NCBI GenBank assembly: GCA_013368315.1
Contig: JAACJM010000009.1
Span: 744,001-808,000 of the forward strand
Length of the DNA: 64,000 nucleotides
Source: Tetrapyrgos nigripes
Lineage: Eukaryota > Basidiomycota > Agaricomycetes > Agaricales > Campanellaceae
Direction of reading: 5' to 3'
Position 1 is the stretch's first letter, and each line of letters starts with the position of its first letter. Positions 47,168-58,533 of the stretch are shown here, in pieces. A model generated the notes under the pieces. That model was not told where the DNA came from and made no database searches. It saw nothing but the letters and a program-made list of their open reading frames with translations. A program made the position numbers and the translations under genes.

Positions 47168-48113
47168 CTATTCACCTCCCAAATAATCGAGGACAAGATA
47201 TTCCAGGATGCTAGTATTGATGGACATTGTTTGATACAGGTACCGTAGTTGTTGACTTCTAGTATAGCGGCGAATAAAGAAATACCCGAAATAAGATACT
47301 AGGATGCACTACAAGTTTGTAAAGTTTGGGCTCACCAATGTGTGTGGAACGGCTGTGGATGCCAGAGTGAGTAATGGTTCCCTACGTCACAACGAAACGT
47401 CCGAAATGACACAACTAAGTACGCAGACATCAAGGGAAAAAAGGAACACTCACCGTGCCTATTTGGAAAGGTCAGTATAACGTTCACACCACCCTTTTGA
47501 TTACAAGTCTATGACTGCGAGCGAAGAGGGTCCAGGTGAGCCCGGGATGTGAACATACGTGAAACGATTTGTCGAAGTCGGACTGACGATGTATATGGGT
47601 TTTGGTGCTCTTGAGGTATCTTCATCAACAAGTGACCAATTGCTACAATGGTGGAGCTCTCGAGTATGCCAAGAGGTAAACTGAGAAAAACATGCTTGAC
47701 GAGAAGGACTAATGGTTGATGATTTCATTGGGATAGTCTGCGCAGGGACATGAGCTGGTAAATAAGTTTTGTTAGTATACTGTCAGGTACTGGCTGAAAA
47801 TAATTAAGAGGGATTGGGCTATGTCAGCGCCTCTGTTTTGCTTGCTTATTCCTTCGCCGAAAGCTCCTGATTCGATGGTAGAATTATTAAGAATTATACG
47901 ATGAGCTCAGCCAGCTATGCCGAGAGCGATAGTTGACTGTCAGTGGGTTCTGTGGTTGAGAGGAAGGAGGAAACTCACGTTACGACTGACGTCACGGTTA
48001 ACTGTACAGTCGTCGGTAATTACCGGTATGGCGTACTGTACGTGGCGAAGTTGGGATCTGTGTATCACGGTCAGACTCACGGTGACTTGAGAGTCCACTT
48101 TCGAGTTCGCCAT
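47168..48113 (-). CDS. Small hypothetical protein, multi-exon
   Basis: The three last exons are well supported by phase and splice sites: 47508-47454 (TCNQKGGVNVILTFPNRH), 47381-47336 (NHYSLWHPQPFHTH) and 47255-47168 (QQLRYLYQTMSINTSILEY, then LVLDYLGGE and stop). An upstream exon ending SDFDKSFH at a GTATGT donor (about 47560) joins in phase. Further upstream, ATG 48113 begins MANSKVDSQVT before a GTGAGT, and an exon encoding LTVTSVV lies near 47990, but the links between these and the 3' exons are unsure. I do not recognise the family. Confidence 0.4.
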
Positions 48114-48676
48114 CTTTGATAGAATGACTAGTAGGCATTTTCGCGGAGTTTTTGGAGCAACTTGGAGACGGTTGTGAGCTTACACCTGCTTACACTTATC
48201 TTCCCATCACCGAGATCGTTCGGCTCCATCGATAACCTAGACGCGACTGGGCCCTCGACACGACCTTCCTTCCGGATGATACTTCTCTTTCTCCTCTTCT
48301 TCCTCCTCCTACTCATCCTACTATCATGATCAGGATGCCGGCGCCGCATCCACTAAACCGTTTTTGCCGGAGGGTTCACAAGAGTACTAGTACAAAAACC
48401 GACACCGACAATCAACCGACAATACTGTATCGGCACATACCGCCGTACGCTCCGAGTAACATATGTACTCTACAAACTTTGGTATACCCCGACCCCGACT
48501 ACCCGACGTGATATACTTACGGGCAGGCCGCCTGGTCCATAGACTGCCCTGCCTATTCCAGACAATTGAGAATTGAGACAGATACGTGTCGATTCGTGTC
48601 ACGGAGGTCATAGTTCCCTGTCGAGTTCGTGTAAGCGAAGTGGAATTTAGACCTTGTCCTCATCGGCAACCGTGTT
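48114..48676. other. Intergenic, nothing identified
   Basis: 560 bp upstream of the small unknown gene and outside the DNA-transposon relic. No supported feature. Confidence 0.4.
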
Positions 48677-49154
48677 ATACACGCCGAAAAGACAAAAATA
48701 TTCGCTCGACGGATAGATCAAATCACTACTTCCGTGGGCATTTCTAAACCAAATCCAATTCTAAACACCTTAAGCGAGGTCCTATCCGGGCATAAGTAAG
48801 ACCCCATCAGCAGAGTTCGAAAATCGACCTCTTTCTAAACCGCAATCTGAAGAGAGGGTACCTACCCCCCTTCCAGTGTAAATTTTGCGTTCTAAACGTT
48901 AAGCGATGTCAAACGGTGCCGTTCGGGGATATTGAGGGATATTGCCTCTGGCACGACCGCCATCTCGAAGCCTCCCTCCCTTACTATAGTCATCTACAGA
49001 GCAGCTATGTCTGCCAGGTATCGTTCTGCGAACTAATATGGGCCTTACGTTCACTTTTCTTCATTATGTGATACATGTGTGCCTAGAAGCTTTCAATAAT
49101 GTAGGAAACTTAGCTATAAGTGAGTAGAATCACTTCCTGCAGTGACTGCACGCG

Positions 49155-49393
49155 TGTAATGATCAACTCCTCCTCCTCTTCACTCCTTACTCACATTCTC
49201 CACTTTCCTCAGTGCATTAGACACTCCTCACTCCTTAGACACTTCCCTGTTTCTCTTTTCCTGTCTTACTACTCCTTTAGTATTAAGTATAAATACTTGT
49301 ACATTTCGTAGTATTCTGCAGTCTAATCAACTCTTTATTTCCATTTCAAAGTCGTCTTCTAAGTCCTACTAAGGGTTGGCCAGCACCCTTACA
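49155..49393 (+). repeat. Gypsy 5' LTR
   Basis: 239 bp, from TGTAATGATC to CACCCTTACA, identical by eye to the 3' LTR. TATAAATA lies at 49288-49295. The likely transcript start is AGTCTAATCAA at 49320, about 32 bp downstream. Confidence 0.95.
49288..49295 (+). promoter_or_regulatory. LTR TATA box
   Basis: TATAAATA in the 5' LTR; the repeated copy in the 3' LTR lies about 13 kb downstream. The spacing of about 32 bp to AGTCTAATCAA fits that sequence being the 5' end of the RNA. Confidence 0.6.
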
Positions 49394-49395
49394 GT

Positions 49396-49406
49396 TTGAT
49401 TAGACT
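49396..49406 (+). promoter_or_regulatory. Self-primer binding site of the Gypsy element
   Basis: TTGATTAGACT, two bases after the LTR, is the exact reverse complement of AGTCTAATCAA at 49320-49330, the predicted first 11 nt of the RNA. Tf1 of fission yeast uses an 11-nt match of this kind to prime reverse transcription from its own 5' end. Confidence 0.8.
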
Positions 49407-49486
49407 TCTTTCTTGTGAAATTTCGACTCACTCTCTACCTCTCACTCGCCCTCTACTCCTTTTCTCACACTACCCCTAATCCCGTT

Positions 49487-50767
49487 ATGTCCCAGAATTG
49501 GACTTTCTACAACGCCCCGCCACCCACTGTTGATCCCAACACTGGCGCGGAGACTACTGCTCCTGGCATCGACCCCAGTACTCCAGCTTCTATTACTTAT
49601 GCTGAGTACATTGCCATTAGCAACGCCATCGCTGCCATCGCTGATCTCCAGACCTGGCGCACAGCCACCACCACCACTCTTGACCAGATCCAAACCCGTC
49701 TGGGCAACCAGAGTACCACTCTTCACGACATTCAGACCACGCAGAATGACACCATCACATCCATTCGAAACATCGAGCTCATTGTTCGAAATCTTACTCA
49801 ACAGTCATCCACGACGTCCGCGCAATCACCGACGGGCGCTGATCAGACTTCCACATCATCATCTTCTGATCCCACAACGACTACCACCAGCACCACCTCT
49901 TCCTCTCAGAAACCACCTACGTTCACGCTTCCGGACAAGTTCAAGGGTAAGGCATCTGATGTGGAGTTTTTTATAAGAGAAGTGAAAGATGCTGTAGAGT
50001 TGTTGGGATTGTCATTGCCTTCGGACAGGCACAAATGTATTTGGATGTCAACGCTTTTGGGAGATGGATCTCCTAGGCAATGGTATTTTTCTCTTATGAC
50101 TGGCGAACCTACCGTTCTCAATTCGTTTGACGATTTTGTTGAGCGTTTTAAAGATCATTTCGGAGATAGCAATCTCAATTACAACGCTGAAGTCAAACTC
50201 AAAAAACTCAAACAAACGGGTTCCGCTGCCGCCTACGCCTCTCGATTCTCCGAACTCGTTGTTCACGTTGACTGGAGTGAGTCCACGAAAATCAACCAAT
50301 TTTATTCCGGACTCCGTACTACCACAAAGGACTACATCAGTCAAACCCATCGTAACGACCGTCCGAAAACCTTCACGGCATACAAAAAATGGGCCGTCGA
50401 CATCGACAATCGTGTTCACGAGCGTGAAGAAGAGCGCAAAGAAGAACTCTCATCGAAATCTTCTTCTTCCCCTTCCAAACCCGCAAAAACTTCGAATTCT
50501 CACACTACTCCTTCTACTACCAACTCTTCTTCGAATTCTAGCCTTCCTCCTGGCGAGCCCATGCAAGTGGATGCTACCAAGACAGGCAAACCTCGTCCAA
50601 AACTCTCGGATGAAGAGAAGAAGCGAAGGAAGGATCTAGGACTGTGTTCGTATTGCGGCAAATGCGGTAAGGACATTGACAATTGTCCAAATCGTTCCCC
50701 ATGGGTTATCAAACGCATGGAGGCTGCGAAAGCTGCCAAGGCTTCTTCCCAGTCGGGAAAAGCCTAA
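49487..50767 (+). CDS. Gypsy gag
   Basis: 426 residues from ATG 49487 to TAA 50765-50767; the frame is open upstream, but this is the first ATG. The N-terminus is helical, followed by a Ser/Thr-rich linker. The capsid-like core (FTLPDKFKGKASDVEFFIRE, SRFSELVVHVDWSE, KINQFYSGLR) is typical of retrotransposon Gag. The C-terminus has a zinc-knuckle-like CSYCGKCGKDIDNC; against the CX2CX4HX4C pattern the His is replaced by Lys. Basic residues surround it. The frame ends six bases after a GGGAAAA slippery site, consistent with Gag being made in excess over Gag-Pol. Confidence 0.9.
   Translation: MSQNWTFYNAPPPTVDPNTGAETTAPGIDPSTPASITYAEYIAISNAIAAIADLQTWRTATTTTLDQIQTRLGNQSTTLHDIQTTQNDTITSIRNIELIVRNLTQQSSTTSAQSPTGADQTSTSSSSDPTTTTTSTTSSSQKPPTFTLPDKFKGKASDVEFFIREVKDAVELLGLSLPSDRHKCIWMSTLLGDGSPRQWYFSLMTGEPTVLNSFDDFVERFKDHFGDSNLNYNAEVKLKKLKQTGSAAAYASRFSELVVHVDWSESTKINQFYSGLRTTTKDYISQTHRNDRPKTFTAYKKWAVDIDNRVHEREEERKEELSSKSSSSPSKPAKTSNSHTTPSTTNSSSNSSLPPGEPMQVDATKTGKPRPKLSDEEKKRRKDLGLCSYCGKCGKDIDNCPNRSPWVIKRMEAAKAAKASSQSGKA
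50755..50761 (+). promoter_or_regulatory. -1 ribosomal frameshift site (gag to pol)
   Basis: GGGAAAA in the gag frame reads G GGA AAA, a canonical X XXY YYZ heptamer, followed by GCC TAA. Shifting back one base gives GKSLTGNS and continues into the protease frame. AACTGG at 50766 can pair with CCGGTT near 50796, a possible stimulatory stem. Confidence 0.7.
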
Positions 50768-52001
50768 CTGGTAACTCGTCTCGTACTCCAGAGTCGCCGG
50801 TTGGTGAAGGAGTACACCATCGCTCTCCCTCTCAATTGGGACCGGCGGCTAGGTTCGAAAGAACCACGGATGGCTCCTGGCGTCCGATCTCTATGTATGC
50901 TCCAACTTTTATCTTTTCTACCTCTGCTCTTTCTTCAAATCATTTTATTATTGCAGTTTGCCTTCATTTTCCTGATCGTTCCCCCATTCGTACTCATGCA
51001 TTAGTCGATTCGGGTGCTACTGTTTCTTGTATTTCCGATTCTTTTTCTTCTCGGCATTCTTTTCCTCGGCGTCTAAAGGACGTACCTGTTCCTATCATGG
51101 CGGTTGATAACCGACCCATCGCTTCTGGTCTCATCACCCAAGAAGTACTTTCTGGGATTCGTGTTGGTACTCATAATGAAGTACTTTCTCTTGCAGTTGT
51201 TTCGGTTTCTTTTCCTATTATTCTTGGTCTTGATTGGCTTCGTCGCCACAATCCTGATATAGACTGGCATTCGAATTCCCTTTCTCTGCATTGTTGCGAT
51301 TTGACTCCAGTGTCCAGTACCACTGTTTATGCCAAAGGCTTCGGTCTCTCGCATTCTCAGTCTGTAAATACTACTCGCGTGGGACTAGGCTTCGGTCTAC
51401 TCTCTTCGCCCATACTTTCTCCATCTCGTGTTTTGAATTCTGATTTTCCTTCTACTACAGATTGTACTACTTCTACTGATTCTTCTTCTACTTCAAATCA
51501 GTCTTCTTTTACTTCTATTTCGCATTCTTTCCTTTCTGCTTTTGTTCATCATAACGGTTATGGAAATTCCACATCTACCAAATTCATTACTCCTTCGCAA
51601 GCGTCGTTCAGCGTTCCTGACAACCCGGACGTCAAGATTCTCAACTCACGACGATTCTTTCGACAGGCCAAGGGTTGCCAAGTCGCTTATTTACAATTTT
51701 ACGACTCTGCGTCGCCACACTTCATCAATTCCTTCTCACCACATTCCACCCCCGATTCCACACTTCCCCTTCCTGAACCACCCCCTCCCATTGGTCACAA
51801 CCCTCTTACCGATCCTGACGAAGACTTTTCTTCATACGTCCCGCCTCATTACCGATCTTTCCTCGACTCTGTGTTCAAAGTATCCGATTTCGACCATTTA
51901 CCTGAACATCGTCATAATGACATCGAAATCAAGTTAGAGGAAGGAAAAACACCACCATTTGTGAGGATGTACCGACTTTCAGAGCAGGAAAGGCAGGCGA
52001 C
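50755..52001 (+). pseudogene. Gypsy pol, 5' fragment (protease and start of RT)
   Basis: Frame -1 relative to gag. It contains the aspartic protease active site ALVDSGATVSC (about 50998-51030) and IILGLDWLRRHNPDIDW. It then reaches the linker to reverse transcriptase, IKLEEGKTPPFVRMYRLSEQ with ERQAT, where the Copia element has inserted (52002). The frame runs 37 bases into the Copia LTR before a stop. The interrupted sequence resumes at 58916 with the same codons across the GCGAC duplication. Confidence 0.92.
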
Positions 52002-52371
52002 TGTTAAGCAGGCATGGTATGGTCCTGTACACTACTAAACGCAGTGGCAACTACGCTACTTACCTGGGGATAAGAGATAGCTTGTAAGGCTTGTTAGAGG
52101 CTTGTTAGAGCGATGTGGGTTAAGTATGAAACTTGTTATTTGGAGGACTATCTACGAGTCCTTATATACTTTTAAGGAGGTACAAATACATGTAAACTAA
52201 TACTAGAGTAACAATAAGATTCTATTGTACTGGATAGAACAATGCTGGTTTCGTACACTATTGTCGTACTACACTTTATTGTCTATATAATCTTATTGTT
52301 CTATATATAACTACTACTATTGTTCTACATAGAATACGTTGATGGCTGCAACTGAATGCGCCAATTCAACA
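52002..52371 (-). repeat. Copia 3' LTR
   Basis: 370 bp; on the element strand it begins TGTTGAATTGG and ends TGCTTAACA. Identical by eye to 58546-58915. Confidence 0.95.
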
Positions 52372-52380
52372 CTCCCCCTT
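52372..52380 (-). promoter_or_regulatory. Copia polypurine tract
   Basis: AAGGGGGAG on the element strand, directly next to the 3' LTR, where the plus-strand primer of LTR elements is expected. Confidence 0.7.
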
Positions 52381-52477
52381 GCTAAGCAGCACAGTAGTGC
52401 GCGTAAGCATAGGTAGGCGCTGTAAGCAGCCATGGAAGGAAGGGATCCAGTGCCTCGACGTTTTCGATGCAATTTCT

Positions 52478-55400
52478 TCAATTATAAAACTGAAGTCCTA
52501 ATTGTTTCCTGAACTTCTCAAACTTTACTCGATCAAGAGCTTTAGTGAGTAGATCTGCAGGGTTATTACTTCCTTCAATGAAGAATAACTTGACTGTCTC
52601 GTCGATGACTTTTTCTCGAACAAAATGATATCGAATATCAATGTGTTTGGTTCGCTTATCCGTGACAGGGTTTGATGCAATAAAAATTGATCCCTGATTG
52701 TCACCATAAATTGGAATAGCGTGAAGAGGATATTCGATTTCACTGAGAAGAGTCTTGAACCAACAGACTTGTCGACTACAGTCACTAAGTGCCATGTATT
52801 CAGCTTCAGTCGAAGATAGAGCAACTGTCTTTTGTTGTCTAGACGTCCAGCTAAATGGTGCTTGGGCTAATTGTAGAAAGAAGCCAGTTTGAGATTTGTG
52901 AGTTCCAGGATCTGATCCCCAATCAGAGTCTGTATAGGCTGATAAGCCTTCTCCCCCTCGACCGTTGTACACAAGAGCATATTTTCTAGTGCCAACGAGA
53001 TAACGGCAAATGTCTTTTGCCCTATTGTAGTGTTCTTGTGAGGGGTTTGCAGCAAATTGCGCAAGTTTTGTGACGGCAAAGGAAATATCAGGACGTGTTC
53101 CTAACATTAAGTAGAGTAAGGATCCAATTATCTCCTGATAACTTTGACGAAGAGTATAATTGACAGGAGTGTCTTCTGGAAGAGGAAGAGGGTGATAATT
53201 GCCAGGTAATGGGGTAGCAGAAGCTTTCGCGTTTTGCATTCCATAAGTCTCTAGGATTTTATCCAGATAAGCGCACTGGTCTAAAGAGACCTTGCTGCCT
53301 TTCCTGGTAATTCTCATCCTAAGGAATTCTTTGGCATCGCCTAGATCCCTACATTCCCATCTCTTCATAAAGTCTCCTTTGAGTCGTAAGACTAAGGTTT
53401 TGTTCGCTCCACAGAATAGAGCGTCATCCACATAGACTACGGCAATGACGATAGAATTTTCAATAAGATTTTTGTTGGTGTCATAGCGTTTGTGAATGAA
53501 GATTCCGGCGTCGGAAATGATTCGTTTAAAACCAAGTTCCGCCATGGACTTATCAAGACTTTTCCACCACGCAAGTCCTGCTTGTTTGAGTCCGTAAAGA
53601 GCACGAAGGAGCCGGACGACTTTATGCTCTTGTCCTTTTACTTTAAAGGCTTCCGGTTGTTCCATATAGATTTCTTCATCGAGTAAGCCATATAAATAGG
53701 CTGATCGGACATCGACACCGGACACGTGCCAGCCCTTAAGTGCAGCTAAAGCGAAGATTAAGCGCACAGTCTCAAATCGAACAACAGGCGAATATATTTG
53801 ATCAAAGTCTATGCCTTTGACCTGTGAGAATCCTTTTGCGACGAGTCTTGCCTTTTTACGACCATCAGTTTTGATGTCGAAGACCCATCGGTTTTTTATA
53901 ACTTTCCTATCTTTAGGTCTTTTGACCAATTCATAGGTGTCGCGCTTGCGAAGAGCCTCTAGTTCTTCGCGGCAGGCGACTTTCCATTCCTCTTGCTCAG
54001 CTATAGGTAAGCGAGCAATATCTTTGAATGTCCATTCGCGAATATTATGAACATTCGGTTGATTCCCATCATTCTTCGAAGTAACTTTCTGAATAAGCAA
54101 GTGGGAATCGATTTCTCCAGGAGCAATTGCCTGCATAAGCAAGAAATTTATAGATACTCCCCCTTCACGGCATGGTTCTGCCATTTCTTCTGATTCAGGG
54201 CGTGCAGAGTCATCACTCTCGGCTTGCTGCTCCCCCTGGGGTGCGCTTCCGGATGCAGAACTAGGTCCGGGAACCTGTTGCTCTGCAGCTTGCTGACGTC
54301 GGTTTTCTCTCCGAGCGTCTCTCTCTGCTTTAGCTTTTGCTTCCGCTCTTTTATCAGCCGCGATTTGAGGTTCAAGATCGCGTTCAACTTCTACAGGGTG
54401 TTTATCCCCGTATCGTTTAGGTACAGTACCAGTACGCTCGCTTCGACGCGTTGGTTCTGTTGGTGACCGTCTTTGTCTAGGAGCTCTGGGCTTTCGAGGT
54501 GCCTGAGGAGGTGGTGTCTCCACTGGCGGCGGTGTTACCGTTCTTCTAGGCTCAGAGTCACTATCCGGAGACGAAGGCAGTGGATCCTGTTCAGGTTCGT
54601 CGTCACGAAGTTGATCAGGTCTCCTTGTTGAAGGGATGCGAGGAGGACAATGATGAAAATCTTCATCATCATCGTCAGGGATTAGTTGTGGTAGAGGAGT
54701 GTCATCGCCGTGCGATGATTCGATAGGTAGTTGTTTTGAATTACGAGTTTGAGTTTTACATCGAGGAAAGAAGTCTTCCTCAAACACGGCTTGCGGGGAT
54801 GTAAATTCCGCATTGTTTGTACGCATGAAAAGATTTCCACGTTCTCCTGGTGCTACACCAAGATACGTCATGAGTTCTGACTTGGAAGCGAGTTTGTTCT
54901 TTCGAGTTTCCTCAGGTTTAAAGACGTAAGCTCCACAGCCAAAAACTCGTAAATGATCGATACGTGGTTTTTCCTTTTCAAGCATTTCAAATGGAGTTAT
55001 CCATTTGTGTCGTCATAAGGGAGTACGTCGATAGACATACAATCCGTGACGGACAGCATATTCCCACCAAGATTCAGGTAGACATGCTAACTTCATCATT
55101 GCTAATGACTTATCCATTAGGGTGCGTATAAAGCGCTCCGCTCAACCATTCTGTTGATGAATGTATGGTGCACTATTAAGGATTTTAACACCTTTCTCGA
55201 GTAACATTTCTCGGTAGGTGCCTTTGATGAATTCACCACCCATATCAGACATCCACTGTTCGACTTTTGTCTTATATTGAGTTTCTACCATCGCAAGGAA
55301 CTGGCGAGTGGCAGTTAGTGGTTGTTTCTTGTCTTTAAGAAATCGTATCCAAGCATCTGAAGTGTAATCATCAAAGAAGACGATTATATACTTGTACTTG

Positions 55401-58228
55401 TGGTAGGATATTGTGGGGTATTCATGTAAATCCGTATGGATAATTTGGAAAGGACGAGTAGCACGTCGTTCGTTAGGAGGGTAAGCCTGTCTGGGAGTTT
55501 TGCCCTCAAGACAGCCTTTGCACAAAGGAAGCTCCTTCGGAATAATGAATTCAGGGGTGCCAAGGGTGTGTTGTCGGACATGTTTTAGAACATCACAAGA
55601 AGGATGCCCTATACGACGATGTAAAATCTCGTAGTTGATAAGATAAATCAAAAGATTGGCTTTAGAAGCGACAATTTTCGATTTGTGTGGAAGATAGTAT
55701 AGCGTTTCTTCCGGTATACGCTTTGAGAAAGTCAAGAATGTTGTATTTCTTGAAATGGTGATATGATCGGAGTTACCGCGCATAATCATGTTGTCATTTA
55801 AGAATTGACCAACAGATAAGAGTCGTTGATTTAGATCGGGAATATAATAGACCGGATATAATTTCATAACTCTTTTACGTTGAGAGATCAAAACTGTTCC
55901 GGATGCACGAATTTTCGTGAATCCATTGGCAGTTTTCACTGGAATTGGTTTTATATAACTCAATTCAACAAAGTCATTGATGTCGAACGTAAAATGCGCT
56001 GATGCTCCAGAATCAAGTAACCATCCATCACTGAAGTGGATTTTGACAGTATCAGATCTCTTTTTCTTACACTTCTGGCATAGTGAGAACAGAGTGCCAC
56101 AGGCACATAAATATTTATTGTTGCCGCCAGGGCTAGTGTACAGATCATTATAAATAAAAGGGGTTGTTAAACCCAGAGGAGCGGTATGTAATAAATATAT
56201 ACATGAAGAACCTGCTTCCAAATTACGAGCTGCTGGAAAAAGCACATCAGTACTTTTATTCATAAGATCTGAATTGAGATCTGACCTGAGATAACCGTTG
56301 TCCATACCGGAGACTTCAGAGTCTAAGGACCAGCCATAATTATTTGCGGCATTGACGGTAACCATGACAGGGGTAGAAGGTCGTGGACTTGGAATTCCGT
56401 ACGATGCGGTGTCCTCTACGGGTGATGTAGGAAGACTCATCCCGCTGATTGATGGCGGAGTTGACATGTACTCGAGGTCGCTGGTTTCGGATAGGCTCGG
56501 AGATATGCTCCGGAGTTCTGGCATTGAACTCGGAGTTGGAACCCTGGAGGGTAGTTCCATCCCTCCTAGTCCGATCGTTGCGTCTTGCTGCCAGTCGATT
56601 AGCTCATCGTACCTTCCATCCTCGTTTTGGAGATGAGGAGTCAGCCATTCCCATCCCGTCGAAGTCGTGCCAGGTGTTGGGCTTGCAACACGGCTGGATG
56701 GCAAGGATTGAGTGGTCATGCCATTGGGAGGTGCAGGCTGTGAGCCACTTGGCATCTCGCTGCGGACTGTAGCAAGGCGTTGGGCAAGAGAAAGAGTGCC
56801 ACGGGTTCCCGTTGGGGCAACGGTGTTCAGTGTTGTTCTGAGTGGTTCCCCATAAATGTGTAGGGAATCCTCGGGATTCTGGAACCTCTCCCCAAGGTGT
56901 ATTGCGCACTCCATCATCTCGGCAGCAGGATCCGCGGCAAGACGGTCGATAAGTGGAACAGGTGTCTGGATGTCCTGAGAAACCTTTACACCTGACTCCG
57001 TTGTTGTGGAGCCAAACACACTTCCGAGTTCCGAAGTGTTCACCAGTGTGTCCTCGTTCCAACTGGCATCTTCTCCTTGAGCGCATGCCATATCGGCATC
57101 TGAACCGGTCTGAGTTTCGGGATATTCGCCGTTCCAACCATTCCAGTTACCAGCATTACCCCAACCATCAGAAGATGATTGAAGGTTGTTCCAATAGATG
57201 CGTTCCGTGAGAGAGCGTTTGGGACGAGGAGCGGGGGTAAGTGAAGTGAAGGAGGAAGGATTGGGGTGAGACATGACGACATCCTCAAGAGTAGCAACAG
57301 TCTCACCAGATGGTCTAGCGCCAATATCGCGTGCAAGATTGATAGCTCTTTTGGTACCTGTGAAGAAGGCGTCAAAAGGCTTTTCCGTTTCCATGAAGAA
57401 TGGCTTACGGATATCAACTGCAGCGGGCGTGTCGACGACGGTGACTGTGTGCATCATGGGAGACATATCACCATGAGCGAGATGTGCTTGGCCTTGCCTC
57501 TTGGCCTGCTCAGACTTTCCAGCTCGACCTCCTCGACGGAAATTAGCTTTTCCCTTGCCCTTTCCCTTGCCTTTTCCCTTGTTATTCCCATTAGAGCCGC
57601 TGGCTCCGTTAGCGCCGCTGCTGCTGCCACTAGGGCGCTGCTGCTGCTGCTGTTGGAAACTAGGGTTACCGTCCTTTCGCTTGACAGCTGAAAGACGGTT
57701 GGCTTGGGCTTTCCCTTTCAAAACTCCTTGGCGAGATTCCCAGACATTGATAATCTCACTCTGAAGTTCATCGAGATTTTGATTGTGAAGAGTTGAGATG
57801 GTCTGTTGAGTATTCTGGGTAATGATGTAGTCATATCTGGAAGGGAGTTTCGAAATGATGAACATAACGATGAGGAAGTTCGGAATTTTGGTCATAGAAA
57901 CGGGTGGAGAGGTATCGTCGTTAGGAATGCTGGCGGTACTAACCCTATCGAAGTGCATGCGAATAAGCTCGATCGCAGCACCAGGATGAGCATCGTTGGG
58001 AATGGTGATGGAGGTGGCACGTTTAAAGTCGGTGTAGACAGCTTGAGCCGCCGCGTCTTCTGGAGTTAGAGGGGAGACGGTACTCACTTCGGCATCATCG
58101 GGGCGATCAGAGCTAAGGACAGAACTAAGTCCAGTAGCCTGCAACCAGGAGAGAAGGATGTCAGCCCAGATGTTGAAATCAACACCGGTGAAGACGGGGA
58201 CAGTAGTCATCAGGACGTTGGAGGACAT
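52478..58228 (-). pseudogene. Copia Gag-Pol polyprotein with two nonsense codons
   Basis: One frame from ATG 58228 to TGA 52478-52480, broken by TGA at 55144-55142 and at 55015-55013. Order: Gag-like start (VPVFTGVDFNIWADILLSWL, QSEIINVWESRQGVLKG), basic GKGKGKGKGKANFRRGGRAG, a long Ser/Pro/Thr region, CACGTLFSLCQKC, protease WLLDSGASAHF. The integrase has HRRIGHPSC, CKGCLEGK, IHTDLHEYP, SDMGGEF and PYIHQQNG. The first stop comes just before the AER that carries the third catalytic acid. Then follow reverse transcriptase (RWVFDIKTDG, VYVDDALF) and RNase H (YTDSDWGSD, STEAEYMAL, DNQGSIFI, HIDIRYHFVRE). Apart from the stops the frame is open throughout. Confidence 0.93.
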
Positions 58229-58533
58229 CTTTGATAATATCTGGGGAAGTCAACTGTCAGCATTTATCCATATGCAGAATAAGAAGGCAGCATTAAATGC
58301 GCCATGTGAAAGTGAAGAAAGGCAGTGATGAACGCGCCATGACAGTGACTACTCCCCTAGATTGTCAACAACTGCAGCTGGACATAAGTCCTGCGCTGTT
58401 GGACATATCGTCAAGCCATTAAAGGCGACGCAGGCTGCCACAAAGGGCGCCACAGGCTGCCATGAAGGCGCCATCCAGGTAGTATGCGAAGTCTATGGTT
58501 TGCAGCCATTGAAGGCGCTCCCAAGGGCCTTCG

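Noticed and set aside
49415..49486. Upstream extension of Gypsy gag from 49415
   Set aside because: The open frame has no ATG before 49487, and the extra hydrophobic residues would overlap the leader next to the primer site.
56352..57764. Plus-strand open frames inside the Copia element
   Set aside because: They mirror the Ser/Pro/Thr-rich region of the real minus-strand polyprotein and are composition shadows.
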